Source: Anaerolineaceae bacterium
GTDB lineage: Bacteria > Chloroflexota > Anaerolineae > Anaerolineales > Anaerolineaceae
Direction: 5' to 3'
NCBI GenBank assembly: GCA_029975475.1
Contig: JARKPB010000008.1
Span: forward strand, 1,116,001 to 1,180,000
Length of the DNA stretch: 64,000 bases
Shown in pieces: positions 22,657 to 32,219 of this stretch. The notes beneath the pieces were generated by a model. The model was not told the DNA's origin and did no database searches. It was given only the letters and a program-made list of their open reading frames with translations. A program made the position numbers and the translations under genes. The stretch's first letter is position 1. Each line of letters starts with the position of its first letter.

Positions 22657-23781
22657 TTATTCCGCCATCATCAGATCCGGGAAGCGCATACCATTATAAT
22701 TTTCCAGTGAATTAACGTACGCGCCGGTTGAGAAGATCAGCAACCGGTCTTTTTCGGTTAAGCCGCGGGGTAAAAGAACGCCCTCCTGGATCACATCCGC
22801 GCTGTCGCAGCTCGCGCCGGCCACAATCCAGGGAATCAGCTCACCGCGCTGCGCTTCAGCCACGATTGGATAACGGAAATTATCCCGCGCTTCAATCAGC
22901 CCGTTGAACACACCCGCATCCACATAAACCCAGCGTTCCTCGCCGCGGCTGGCAGTCCCGACTACTTCGGTGACCAGCACGCCGGCCGGACCGACCAGCC
23001 CGCGGCCGGGTTCTAAGATGACTGAAACCGCCGGAGGGAAATACGCATTCAGCGCGTCTTTGATCACCTTGCCATAAGCTTCAAGCTCAGGGACATCCTC
23101 CCCGTAATAGGCCGGAAAGCCGCCGCCAATATCCAGGATGCGAATTTGGATACCCTTTTTCGCGAGGCGGTCCGCCAGGATGGATGCGGTTTTTACGGCT
23201 TCTGCCCAGGCCTGCGGATTCCGATTCTGAGAGCCAACATGAAACGTTATCCCCGCCGGGTCTAGATTGAATGCGGATGCGTTGATCATCAAATGCTCGG
23301 CGAGATCGAGATCCACGCCAAATTTTCTTTCCTGCGGCCAGGCGCTGCCTTCGTTGCCAACCGTGATCCGGACCTGCACGCTGATCTTTTCCTTGATCCG
23401 GGCGATTTTTCGCAGCTCATCTTCAGAATCAAAAGTAAAAAGGCTGACGCCTTCCCGCAGGGCATACGCAATTTCTGCAGACCTTTTAATCGGCGCTGAA
23501 AACAGCAGCGAAGCGCTTTGGCAGCGAGCGTTGAATAAAAGGTCCAGTTCTTTTCGGGAAGCGACTTCAAAACCCAGGCCAAAGGAGTGCATCTTTCGCA
23601 GAACCAGGGGATGGTTGTTGGCTTTGACCGGAAAGTAAATCTTCATGCCCGGAAACACGCTTTGATACCTGTGGATATTCTCGTCTAATACCTGCGAATC
23701 CATTAAGATCATCGGCGTCTCGATCTGTCCGACCATCGCGATCAGCTCGTGGGCGCGTTTTTGGGTTATCGGTTGGATCAT
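22657..23781 (-). CDS. ornithine/lysine/diaminopimelate decarboxylase family protein (group IV, PLP)
   Basis: The 374-residue alanine-racemase-fold decarboxylase has the PLP-lysine motif YFPVKAN, HVGSQ, the phosphate-binding GGGFP, EPGRG and the C-terminal catalytic GASCDSADV. The C-terminal LENYNGMRFP resembles eukaryotic-type ornithine decarboxylases. It probably makes putrescine or cadaverine for polyamine synthesis. Length fits ornithine/lysine decarboxylases better than LysA. A GAGGCAGC site precedes the ATG. It is divergent from the aldolase gene. Ornithine versus lysine preference cannot be decided by eye. Confidence 0.85.
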   Translation of the reverse strand: MIQPITQKRAHELIAMVGQIETPMILMDSQVLDENIHRYQSVFPGMKIYFPVKANNHPLVLRKMHSFGLGFEVASRKELDLLFNARCQSASLLFSAPIKRSAEIAYALREGVSLFTFDSEDELRKIARIKEKISVQVRITVGNEGSAWPQERKFGVDLDLAEHLMINASAFNLDPAGITFHVGSQNRNPQAWAEAVKTASILADRLAKKGIQIRILDIGGGFPAYYGEDVPELEAYGKVIKDALNAYFPPAVSVILEPGRGLVGPAGVLVTEVVGTASRGEERWVYVDAGVFNGLIEARDNFRYPIVAEAQRGELIPWIVAGASCDSADVIQEGVLLPRGLTEKDRLLIFSTGAYVNSLENYNGMRFPDLMMAE

Positions 23782-23808
23782 GCTGCCTCGTCGCGGCGAA
23801 ATTTATAA

Positions 23809-24825
<1,017 letters not shown>

Positions 24826-24836
24826 GACCGAAGTCA

Positions 24837-24866
24837 GGGCGGAGCAGGTCTGCTCCGCCCTTTTTT
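24837..24866 (+). terminator. intrinsic terminator after fba
   Basis: A 10-bp GC-rich stem (GGGCGGAGCA with TGCTCCGCCC) with a four-base loop is followed by six T. It stops 7 nt before the next ATG, so the following gene must use its own start or read-through. Confidence 0.9.
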
Positions 24867-24873
24867 CCCCGAC

Positions 24874-25392
24874 ATGGAAGAGTTCATCCGCTTTGAAACC
24901 CGTCTGGTATTAACCCTCTACCGGGCAACAAACACGGACTTGATCCCGGAATGGGAAGTTGTTGACAGCGGGCCAGGAATTTTCCGACTGGATCCCGCGC
25001 AGTCGTACGGCGTTCGATTAAAGTCAATCTCACCGGCGGAACTGCGCGCATTCCTGGCGGAAACCAGCCGCCCAGAACTTTGGAAGATGATCAACCTGAG
25101 CGAAAACCGGAATTTGAATGACCAGGCGATTGGTCAGCTTGCCAGGTTGACCGCTCTGGAACACCTTAATCTCAGCGCGGTGGATCTTACCGGAGAATCG
25201 CTGTCCTTTTTGCCAAACCTGCGAAATCTGCGCACCTTAGATTTATCTTACTGCAACCGTTTATCTGCCCGGTACCTGGGGGTTATTTTAAAATGCCGCG
25301 CCTTAATCCGGTTGAATTTGCTTGGCTGTTCGCGGTTGACCAACCGGGATGTTAAAGCCCTGCAGCGCAACGGATTGACCATTCAGTATTAG
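24874..25392 (+). CDS. leucine-rich-repeat protein
   Basis: This 172-residue protein has an N-terminal domain of ~75 residues with no recognised motif. At least four leucine-rich repeats of the cysteine-containing (AMN1/F-box-like) type follow, with cores LEHLNLS, LRTLDLSYCNRLS and LIRLNLLGCSRLT. Repeats of this kind are protein-binding scaffolds. The ATG has no ribosome site and lies just after the fba terminator, so the start is uncertain. It precedes the radical SAM/AAA+ gene set by 100 nt and may or may not belong to it. Confidence 0.7.
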   Translation: MEEFIRFETRLVLTLYRATNTDLIPEWEVVDSGPGIFRLDPAQSYGVRLKSISPAELRAFLAETSRPELWKMINLSENRNLNDQAIGQLARLTALEHLNLSAVDLTGESLSFLPNLRNLRTLDLSYCNRLSARYLGVILKCRALIRLNLLGCSRLTNRDVKALQRNGLTIQY

Positions 25393-25425
25393 AACATTTG
25401 TTGCAATATTTTAAGATTGAGCCTC

Positions 25426-25454
25426 TTGACTTGAACAATTGTTCAAGTTAAATT
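25426..25454 (+). promoter_or_regulatory. promoter with embedded 20-bp palindrome (operator) before the radical SAM gene
   Basis: The -35 TTGACT (25426-25431) and -10 TAAATT (25449-25454) are 17 nt apart. The spacer and part of the -35 form the perfect 20-bp palindrome ACTTGAACAATTGTTCAAGT (25429-25448). This is a classic place for a dimeric repressor of TetR or MarR type. No regulator gene lies next to it. Transcription would start ~25461, about 30 nt before the radical SAM ATG. Confidence 0.65.
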
Positions 25455-25491
25455 TGTTTATACGTTAGAACAAATTATCTGGTTTCGGGAT

Positions 25492-26073
25492 ATGAAGCTC
25501 AACCTGGCGAACATCATGCTTGGAACACGAACCCTTGGCCCCGGGAGACGAGCGGGAGTCTGGGTTCAAGGCTGCCCTTTTCGCTGCCGCGGCTGCATCG
25601 CCCCGGAATGGCAACCCTTCAAACCCGGAATTCAGGTCAGCCCCAAACATCTCGCCGCGGCGATTCTTGCCGAACCTCAGCTGTCAGGCGTCACCCTTTC
25701 GGGTGGAGAACCCCTCTCACAGGCAGAAGCGCTGTGCGCGCTCCTTGAACTCCTTAAAAAGCACCGTCATTTTGATGTGATTTGTTTTACCGGTTACCGT
25801 TTGGAAGAAATTCTCAGGCACCCGCCTTCAGCCCATGTGTTAAGATTGTTGGACCAGGTCGATGTGCTCATTGACGGACCTTACCAGGACGATTTAAAAC
25901 TCGCTGAAGGCCTGCGGGGATCATCCAACCAGCGATTTCATTACTTGAGTAGAAATATTGCTCCAGGGATCCTTGAAAGTTGGAAACGCCCGATCGAAGT
26001 GAAAATTGATTCCAGCTCCATCCAATTTGCCGGGATACCGGATCCAGGTCTTAATATCCCCTACTTGTGTTAA
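25492..26073 (+). CDS. radical SAM activating-enzyme-like protein (NrdG/PflA type)
   Basis: The 193-residue protein has the radical SAM cluster motif CxxxCxxC at C28, C32 and C35 (GCPFRCRGC), a GxTLSGGEPLSQ strand and DVLIDGPYQDDLK near the C-terminus. This layout matches the small glycyl-radical-enzyme activases such as NrdG. No glycyl-radical enzyme gene is adjacent. It is instead followed by a coiled-coil protein gene and a tandem AAA+ ATPase gene. Only a weak GGGA precedes the ATG. The protein it modifies is unknown. Confidence 0.85.
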   Translation: MKLNLANIMLGTRTLGPGRRAGVWVQGCPFRCRGCIAPEWQPFKPGIQVSPKHLAAAILAEPQLSGVTLSGGEPLSQAEALCALLELLKKHRHFDVICFTGYRLEEILRHPPSAHVLRLLDQVDVLIDGPYQDDLKLAEGLRGSSNQRFHYLSRNIAPGILESWKRPIEVKIDSSSIQFAGIPDPGLNIPYLC

Positions 26074-26090
26074 CTTTCCAGGAGGTCTGG

Positions 26091-27386
26091 ATGAGCGGCC
26101 ATAAAAAAGCCCTGGTAAGCATCAGCCAGGAAGAATATCAAAGATTGTACCAGCTGGAAGCCCAGCTGCGGCACGGGCAGTATGACCTGCCGCCAATTCT
26201 TCAAGAGTTTTCGCAACTGGCGAACGATGTCCTTCAAAAATCATCCGCGAATTTACTGGAAGCGCAAACTGGCCTCCAGGCTTTCCAAACCGAGTGGCAA
26301 AATGAATTCAAACAGGCCCTCACAGAAAGCACAATGAGGCTGATGGAACAGGCTTGCGCGCATGACCGCCAGCTGCAACAGGATTTCACACTTGCGCTCG
26401 ACAGCCTCGAACAAGCTGCCAGAGAAGCGCTGGAGCAGCAATATCACAGCTTACAATCATTCGCGGCTGATATGGCTTCGCAAGTGCAGGACTGGAGGGA
26501 TGAAGGCGGCCGCGGCTGCGCAGAATGGATTCTTCAGGTCGAGGAGCTGCTGAGGCAATACGACCGCCAGCTCGCGCCCAGCGAGAAGGACCGCTGCCGC
26601 TCCGCGCTTGAGCTCGCCAGACAAAATAAAGACGCTGGGCTCGGCGGCCAGGGGTTGGTTCTCGCCCAACAAGCTTTCCTCGACCTGCTGTCAGCCATCC
26701 GGCAGGCCGATGAGCAAGCGCTGCATTCAGCCGCAGCCCTCGCCGAAATTAAAGCGGATCTATACACTGTTTGGCAGGATCTGCTGGCCAATCCTTCCGT
26801 GAAATTTTCCATACCGGAGGAACCAAGCACGACCATAGCCGTGGATCTCGACCTCTGGAGCGGGCGGCAATATTCCAGCCTGATCGGTGAAGTTCAAGCT
26901 GCCAACAATTTCCTTGCCGGGATTGATTTTCTGCCAGAGGGAGATCTGGCTGAATGGAGCGATAGAATTCAAGAGTTTCAGGCCCGATTCCAGCATCTGA
27001 TTGAGACCGTGCGCCAGCAGGTGATCACCGCGCAACTGCAGGCCAATATCGCCACGGAAATGCTGCGGGCATTTTCCGCCCAGGGTTATCGGCTGGCCAG
27101 TATTCAGGCTGAGCGGCCTTCAGCGGAGGCGATCAATATCCGTTTGATCGATGCGGGTATGAATGAAATTTCCATCTCGGTCACTCCCGCTGGAAGCCTC
27201 GAGTCATTTGTCCTTGAGTTGCAAACGAGGTTTTCCGATTTCATCGCTGAGGATGACGCTGAAAATCGTAAAAGCGACATCGCCGCCGTCCTCACGCATG
27301 CATTCCCAGCCAGCCTTCCACAGCGCGTTCAGGGCGATCTGTGCATTCCAGCAGTCCAAACCCAGCAGATTCGCGAATATGTTTGA
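26091..27386 (+). CDS. coiled-coil protein of unknown function, partner of AAA+ ATPase
   Basis: The 431-residue protein is mainly helical, with long Gln/Glu/Leu-rich stretches in residues 10-190 that look like a coiled coil. The C-terminal part has mixed strands (IRLIDAGMNEISISVTP). No enzyme motif or membrane segment is seen. ATG 26091 follows AGGAGG closely and is preferred over 26067. Its stop overlaps the start of the AAA+ gene by 8 nt, so the two are translationally coupled and probably physically interact. Confidence 0.7.
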   Translation: MSGHKKALVSISQEEYQRLYQLEAQLRHGQYDLPPILQEFSQLANDVLQKSSANLLEAQTGLQAFQTEWQNEFKQALTESTMRLMEQACAHDRQLQQDFTLALDSLEQAAREALEQQYHSLQSFAADMASQVQDWRDEGGRGCAEWILQVEELLRQYDRQLAPSEKDRCRSALELARQNKDAGLGGQGLVLAQQAFLDLLSAIRQADEQALHSAAALAEIKADLYTVWQDLLANPSVKFSIPEEPSTTIAVDLDLWSGRQYSSLIGEVQAANNFLAGIDFLPEGDLAEWSDRIQEFQARFQHLIETVRQQVITAQLQANIATEMLRAFSAQGYRLASIQAERPSAEAINIRLIDAGMNEISISVTPAGSLESFVLELQTRFSDFIAEDDAENRKSDIAAVLTHAFPASLPQRVQGDLCIPAVQTQQIREYV

Positions 27387-29973
27387 TCGATTCTCCTCGC
27401 TTCGGTTAACGCTTGATACTTCCAGATTCCTGGCCGTCTACGGCAGAGGCGTTTACGACACATATTTAGCTGCTGACCATCAACAGGTCAGTTTCCTTCA
27501 GGCGCTGGCGATTACGCTTCAAGACCTGGGATTTCAGGCTATCGCCTTTAGTTCTCCCCATCGAACCAGGTTTTTTCTGGACAAGACCAGTTCGCACGTT
27601 TTCCCACTTGACCCCGCAAACGCCGAAAACCCCCAACCCCCAGCACAAATCGCCGGTCCGCTGGGTACCCTGAATCTTTTGCCAGCCAGAGACCGACAGA
27701 ACATTCCGATCAACGACACAGCCCTGATCCAGTCTTTTGACCGCGCCTTACGCGATCAAAGCGTGCAGAAAGCGCTGGTCATTCAAGGCGCAGTTTCCTA
27801 TTTCCCTGTATTTAAAAATCAAAGGCTGATTAACGGGATTCTCGCGGATTGGTTATCCCTGCCGCCGGATAACCAAAACCGCGTTATCGCGATTTTCTCT
27901 GATCCGACGACCGAGTCCTTCCTGGGCAGTTTAGAAAAAGTTCACCTTCCAGTGCTGCGCCCTTACTTTACCGAACGCGACGCCCAAGCTCGCCTTTGCC
28001 ACGCTGCCGCAATCCAGCAGCCTGAAAAGGATGAGATTTCCCGCCTATTTGCTGTAAATTCGCGAAAAATTCGCCCCGAAGATTCGGAAAAACTGCTGCG
28101 TCTGATCGCTTCCGAAAACAGGCTGATTTCCGAATGGGCGCGGATGATTGATTCTTCCCCGGAGATTTCTTTGGATCAAGCCTACCGATCAGGCTGGATT
28201 CAATCACGGATCCATCCTGATCTTTCTGCCTTTGAGCAACTAAATCAATTAACCGGTCTTGAGGCAGTCAAAGAAACCGTTCGGAAAATATCTGCTTATC
28301 AACAGTTGTTAAATCAGCGCGGGATCAAAGATAGAGGTACGTTGAACTTTATTTTTTCCGGGAATCCGGGGACTGGAAAAACCACGGTCGCCCGGCTGAT
28401 GGGAGAAATCTTTCATGACCTTGGCATCTTAAAACGCGGGCATCTGGTCCAGGTGAGCGCGGGAGACCTCATTGGCAGTCATGTTGGCGAGACAGCCGTG
28501 AAGACCAACGAGGTTATCGACCGGGCTTTGGACGGGGTTCTGTTTATTGATGAAGCCTATTCTCTGAGCGAAACGGATCGCGGCGGGTTTGGACTGGAAG
28601 CTTTGGAAACGCTTATTCTACGAATAGAAAATGACCGCCAGCGTTTAATGGTCATTCTGGCAGGTTACCCCGAAAAAATGGACCAACTTTTACGTGCGAA
28701 TCCAGGTCTCTCGCGCCGAATTCCAGAAGGCAACCGGATACATTTCCCAAATTATTCTCAAGAAGAACTGATCGGAATCTTTTTCCGCCTGCTTCAGGTA
28801 AAAGGGTTGACCTGCGGTGATGAACTCAAGGATTTGCTTCCCGGGGTGATTGAAACGCTGTCGAGGGGCAATCAAGCTAATTTTGGGAATGCCGGTGAAA
28901 TTCGCAATCTGGTTGATGAAATGACCCAGAATTATGCCCGGCGCAACGAACACGCGATCCCCGGTGATTTAATTCTGACTGTGGAAGACCTCCCCGATCG
29001 GCTGCGCACCGCTTCGGCAGATCGATCTGGATACCTTCAATCAGCCGTGCAGGAGCTGGAAAGCATGATCGGCCTGGAATCGGTGAAAGAGTTTCTGATC
29101 CAGATGACGGCACGCTTAAAGTTAAACCAGCTGTTAGACAACCAAAAATCACACAGGCAACCCCAGACGGGCTATCATTTTATTTTTTACGGCAATCCAG
29201 GCACCGGTAAGACAACCGTGGCCCACCTGATGGGAAAAATGTTGTATGCCGTTGGGGCTCTTGGCAGCCCAAAAGTGCTCGAGGTAACCGGCCGCGATCT
29301 CATCGCAGAATATGTCGGTCAATCGGCCGGAAAAACACGGAACCTGCTGCTTTCCGCGCTGGACGGGGTTTTGTTCATTGATGAAGCCTATACCCTTACC
29401 CCCAGTCCTACAAATAATTTCGCTGTTGAAGTGATTGCGGAAATTATTAAAGGAATTGACCGCTATCAAAACCGCCTGAGCATAATATTAGCAGGTTACC
29501 CGGAAGAAATGGCCAGGTTTCTGGAATCCAATCCCGGTCTGGCTTCCCGGTTTCCTTTCATTATAAATTTCCCCAATTATTCAATCATGAATTTAACAAG
29601 AATTTTAGTTTCTTTCGCCAGACAGGATAAGATTGCTGTTCCTGATCCGGTGCTTCAGGCGGCGGCGAAATATCTTCACGCGCAGCAATCCATGCAGAAA
29701 AATCGCTTTGGAAACGCCAGAAGCGTGAAAGTCTTATATGAAATGATGAAGAACCGAATGGCTGTGCGCTTGTTTTCAAAATCGGAAACGTCTTTCATTA
29801 GAGGAGCTGCACCTCATCTGGCGTTCGAGCTTGTAGATGTCCCTGAGATTGATACGTTCACCTGTGAAACCAGTTACCCCTTCGGGTTTTCCGGGAATCC
29901 AATCATTGAGAAAAAAACTTCGCCATTATTCCAGGAAAGTCAGCAATTTCCTGATTCGTCCCATCAGCTGTAA
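27379..29973 (+). CDS. tandem CbbX/SpoVK-type AAA+ ATPase
   Basis: The 864-residue protein has an N-terminal ~270-residue domain without known motifs, then two AAA+ modules of the CbbX/SpoVK type. Walker A motifs (GNPGTGKTT) are at 328-336 and 605-613. Walker B acids are D391-E392 and D668-E669, each in GVLFIDEAY. Both modules keep the catalytic residues and the LAGYPE block. The family remodels protein complexes; CbbX does so for rubisco, EccA for type VII secretion. There is no rubisco or ESX gene here. The gene is coupled to the upstream coiled-coil protein. Its last 48 nt overlap the 3' end of the opposite-strand operon. Confidence 0.9.
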   Translation: MFDRFSSLRLTLDTSRFLAVYGRGVYDTYLAADHQQVSFLQALAITLQDLGFQAIAFSSPHRTRFFLDKTSSHVFPLDPANAENPQPPAQIAGPLGTLNLLPARDRQNIPINDTALIQSFDRALRDQSVQKALVIQGAVSYFPVFKNQRLINGILADWLSLPPDNQNRVIAIFSDPTTESFLGSLEKVHLPVLRPYFTERDAQARLCHAAAIQQPEKDEISRLFAVNSRKIRPEDSEKLLRLIASENRLISEWARMIDSSPEISLDQAYRSGWIQSRIHPDLSAFEQLNQLTGLEAVKETVRKISAYQQLLNQRGIKDRGTLNFIFSGNPGTGKTTVARLMGEIFHDLGILKRGHLVQVSAGDLIGSHVGETAVKTNEVIDRALDGVLFIDEAYSLSETDRGGFGLEALETLILRIENDRQRLMVILAGYPEKMDQLLRANPGLSRRIPEGNRIHFPNYSQEELIGIFFRLLQVKGLTCGDELKDLLPGVIETLSRGNQANFGNAGEIRNLVDEMTQNYARRNEHAIPGDLILTVEDLPDRLRTASADRSGYLQSAVQELESMIGLESVKEFLIQMTARLKLNQLLDNQKSHRQPQTGYHFIFYGNPGTGKTTVAHLMGKMLYAVGALGSPKVLEVTGRDLIAEYVGQSAGKTRNLLLSALDGVLFIDEAYTLTPSPTNNFAVEVIAEIIKGIDRYQNRLSIILAGYPEEMARFLESNPGLASRFPFIINFPNYSIMNLTRILVSFARQDKIAVPDPVLQAAAKYLHAQQSMQKNRFGNARSVKVLYEMMKNRMAVRLFSKSETSFIRGAAPHLAFELVDVPEIDTFTCETSYPFGFSGNPIIEKKTSPLFQESQQFPDSSHQL

Positions 29974-30912
29974 GCAGGTCGTGCGCAAGCGTTGATCCTC
30001 CTTCTCAACCGCCCGGGCTTCCAGGGTTTCAAAATCCTGCGCAGCCCTGGTGAGGTACACCCTGGCAGTAGAGGTTTCTCTAACCTGCCAGCATGTAGAT
30101 CCGCGCATCCAGTGGAGGCAGGCGGTCTCAAAGGATTCCGGGGGCACTTTTGAAAGCGCTTGATCCAGGTAAAGGGTACTGGCAGCTATATTGCCCATTT
30201 CATATTCCGCCAGACTGGCGTACGCGCAGGCGTCAGCATATTCCGCCATGCTGGCCGTCTGAAGCGCCATTTGCAAGCCGCCGGTCAATTCTTTGCGCGC
30301 AATTAAGAAAGACCGGCGGGAGATGGCTTGAGCAACTGACTTGATGGTGAGATCAAAGATGCCGGCCCTTGAGCGGCGGTTATGCGGCCGCATACAGGCA
30401 TACGCCTCCTCCGGACAGGCGGTGAGGTGATCATTCATTTCCGGGTAAACCTGCTGAAACCAGTGCAGAAGAGAGCCATCTTTTTCGCTTTTCTTTTCTT
30501 CCCGTGCAAAAATCTTAACCAGGGATGTCCGAGCGCGGTTCCAGTGGCCGTATGCGCCGCTCGGCTCATAATTTTGATCCAGCACACAACCAAGACACCA
30601 TTCGATACAAACCGCCTGGATCGTGTCGGCAGGGAGCGATACCAGCGCTTCGCCAAAAAATTCTCGGGCCAGGTAGAGCAGCCCGCGCTGCGTCGCATGG
30701 AACCCGGCCTGAGCAAATGCTTCCATGCGGACAGGCAGCGTTTCCGCCGTGGCTCCGAGATAAGCCAGGGAATAGATCCATGCTCGCTGTTCAGATGGGT
30801 TCCCCTCTTGGGACTGGAGCCGCTGGATCAACCGCTCAGCCGGGCCGTGCAGCTGCGGCGGAGAAAATTGCGACAGCCAGGAATACGCGCGCTGAAGGTC
30901 AATTCCGATCAA
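29926..30912 (-). CDS. TPR-like helical repeat protein, unknown
   Basis: The 328-residue protein is all-helical, with repeated paired helices such as RGLLYLAREFFGEALVSLP and AASTLYLDQALSKVP, typical of TPR-like folds. No enzymatic motif is visible. It is the last gene of a three-gene minus-strand operon. It overlaps the upstream SPFH gene by 4 nt and overlaps the convergent AAA+ gene by 48 nt at the tail. It may be a soluble adaptor for the membrane proteins encoded before it. Confidence 0.65.
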   Translation of the reverse strand: MIGIDLQRAYSWLSQFSPPQLHGPAERLIQRLQSQEGNPSEQRAWIYSLAYLGATAETLPVRMEAFAQAGFHATQRGLLYLAREFFGEALVSLPADTIQAVCIEWCLGCVLDQNYEPSGAYGHWNRARTSLVKIFAREEKKSEKDGSLLHWFQQVYPEMNDHLTACPEEAYACMRPHNRRSRAGIFDLTIKSVAQAISRRSFLIARKELTGGLQMALQTASMAEYADACAYASLAEYEMGNIAASTLYLDQALSKVPPESFETACLHWMRGSTCWQVRETSTARVYLTRAAQDFETLEARAVEKEDQRLRTTCLQLMGRIRKLLTFLE

Positions 30913-32219
30913 TTTTTCCCTCTTTCACCCGCCTGTTCTTTCTCAGCCAGCGCTTCCAATACCTGGGCGGTGCGCAGTAATAAGATTTGCCGCAGTGATT
31001 CCTTAGGCACATTTCCGGAGTACACATCATTAAGCGCCGAGGTGATGGAAATAATATATTCTGCCTGCGCCTCAGCTCGACCAATCTCGAGGTATGCCTG
31101 CCGTTTGGCTTCGCCAAAGGCAAGTTCGACGGAAGCGTCACCGATCCATTCGGCAGCCCAGTTGGATAAGCGGTTTTCATCAACCAGCGGATCAACAATA
31201 TCGAGGTGACCCGCGTCGATCCAAAGTAATTCGGTGCCGATATCTTTCAGGCGCGTCTGAACCAAGCCAGCCAGGAGTTCCTGGCGAAGTTCACTGCGCG
31301 GGTAAATCTCACTGGATTTCGGTGACGTGAGGTAATCAATTTGGTGGTTATTAATAAAATCCTGGATGGCATTCTTGATCATTTTATTGACCGCTGACGA
31401 CCAGGTAGCCAGCTCGCCGTCTTGAACACTGCGGTTATCCATCAATTTCTTAAATTGCTCGGCCGAAAATGGCACGCCGCCTTCAGATAAAGCCCATCCT
31501 GTTCGGCTCGCTTGATTGGCAGCGGGAAGCAGGCGATAACGGAAGGAGACATCCTCCACATTGACTTGAATGCCGTCTCTGGTAATGGTGGTGAAAGCCT
31601 CCAGAGAACCCTGTTGATCTTCAAGGCTGACGGTTTCAGCCACGGTTTCGAAGGGTCCCATGTAGGCAGCCACATTGGAAACAATCAGTCCTGGCTGGCG
31701 CAATGCGCGGGTTGCAGCGGCGCTCAAGGGTTCAACGATTAATGTTCCCGGTCCGCCAACGGCGTCAATCAGATTGGTTTGTCCGCGCGGGATCACTTTT
31801 TCGCCTTTATCCACGGCAAGAGAAGGTAAGAAGACCATAAAGGTCGAGGAGAATACATAGCGAAGCGCATCCCGGTATCTTTTCAGGTTAAAGATATCCT
31901 GAATAAACGCGCCGGCAGCCAGAAAAACGCATAAAACACCGGCAGCCGGTGCGATCATATAGCGCAGCGTGGTAAGGTTGAAGAGATAGAAAAACCAATC
32001 GGGGAAGTTCTTGAAGAATGGATTGGCCGCTTTTATCTCCTGCGCCAGCCTGACATAATCCATCGGTTCATTGATTTGCGCGCCAAAAAAACCATAAACT
32101 ATCAGCATTCCCATTAGGAAGATGAATAACTTAATCAACCCAAAAACCGTGGGCAGGATATAAGAATAGGAATTCAAGCCAGCAGATTGCGGTCCCTCAG
32201 AATGGAGAGAAGGTTTCAT
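30909..32219 (-). CDS. SPFH/band-7-like membrane protein (second of pair)
   Basis: The 436-residue protein has two N-terminal hydrophobic segments (about 22-45 and 76-110). An SPFH-like body follows, with an ITRDGIQVNVEDVSFRYRL strand pair, AVNKMIKNAIQDFI and a C-terminal Ala/Glu-rich helix, AEAQAEYI. SPFH proteins such as HflK/HflC and flotillins form large ring cages on membranes and regulate proteases or microdomains. A gene for a second SPFH-like protein lies immediately upstream, overlapping by 4 nt. The pair therefore recalls HflK/HflC, but with no FtsH gene nearby. Confidence 0.7.
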   Translation of the reverse strand: MKPSLHSEGPQSAGLNSYSYILPTVFGLIKLFIFLMGMLIVYGFFGAQINEPMDYVRLAQEIKAANPFFKNFPDWFFYLFNLTTLRYMIAPAAGVLCVFLAAGAFIQDIFNLKRYRDALRYVFSSTFMVFLPSLAVDKGEKVIPRGQTNLIDAVGGPGTLIVEPLSAAATRALRQPGLIVSNVAAYMGPFETVAETVSLEDQQGSLEAFTTITRDGIQVNVEDVSFRYRLLPAANQASRTGWALSEGGVPFSAEQFKKLMDNRSVQDGELATWSSAVNKMIKNAIQDFINNHQIDYLTSPKSSEIYPRSELRQELLAGLVQTRLKDIGTELLWIDAGHLDIVDPLVDENRLSNWAAEWIGDASVELAFGEAKRQAYLEIGRAEAQAEYIISITSALNDVYSGNVPKESLRQILLLRTAQVLEALAEKEQAGERGKN

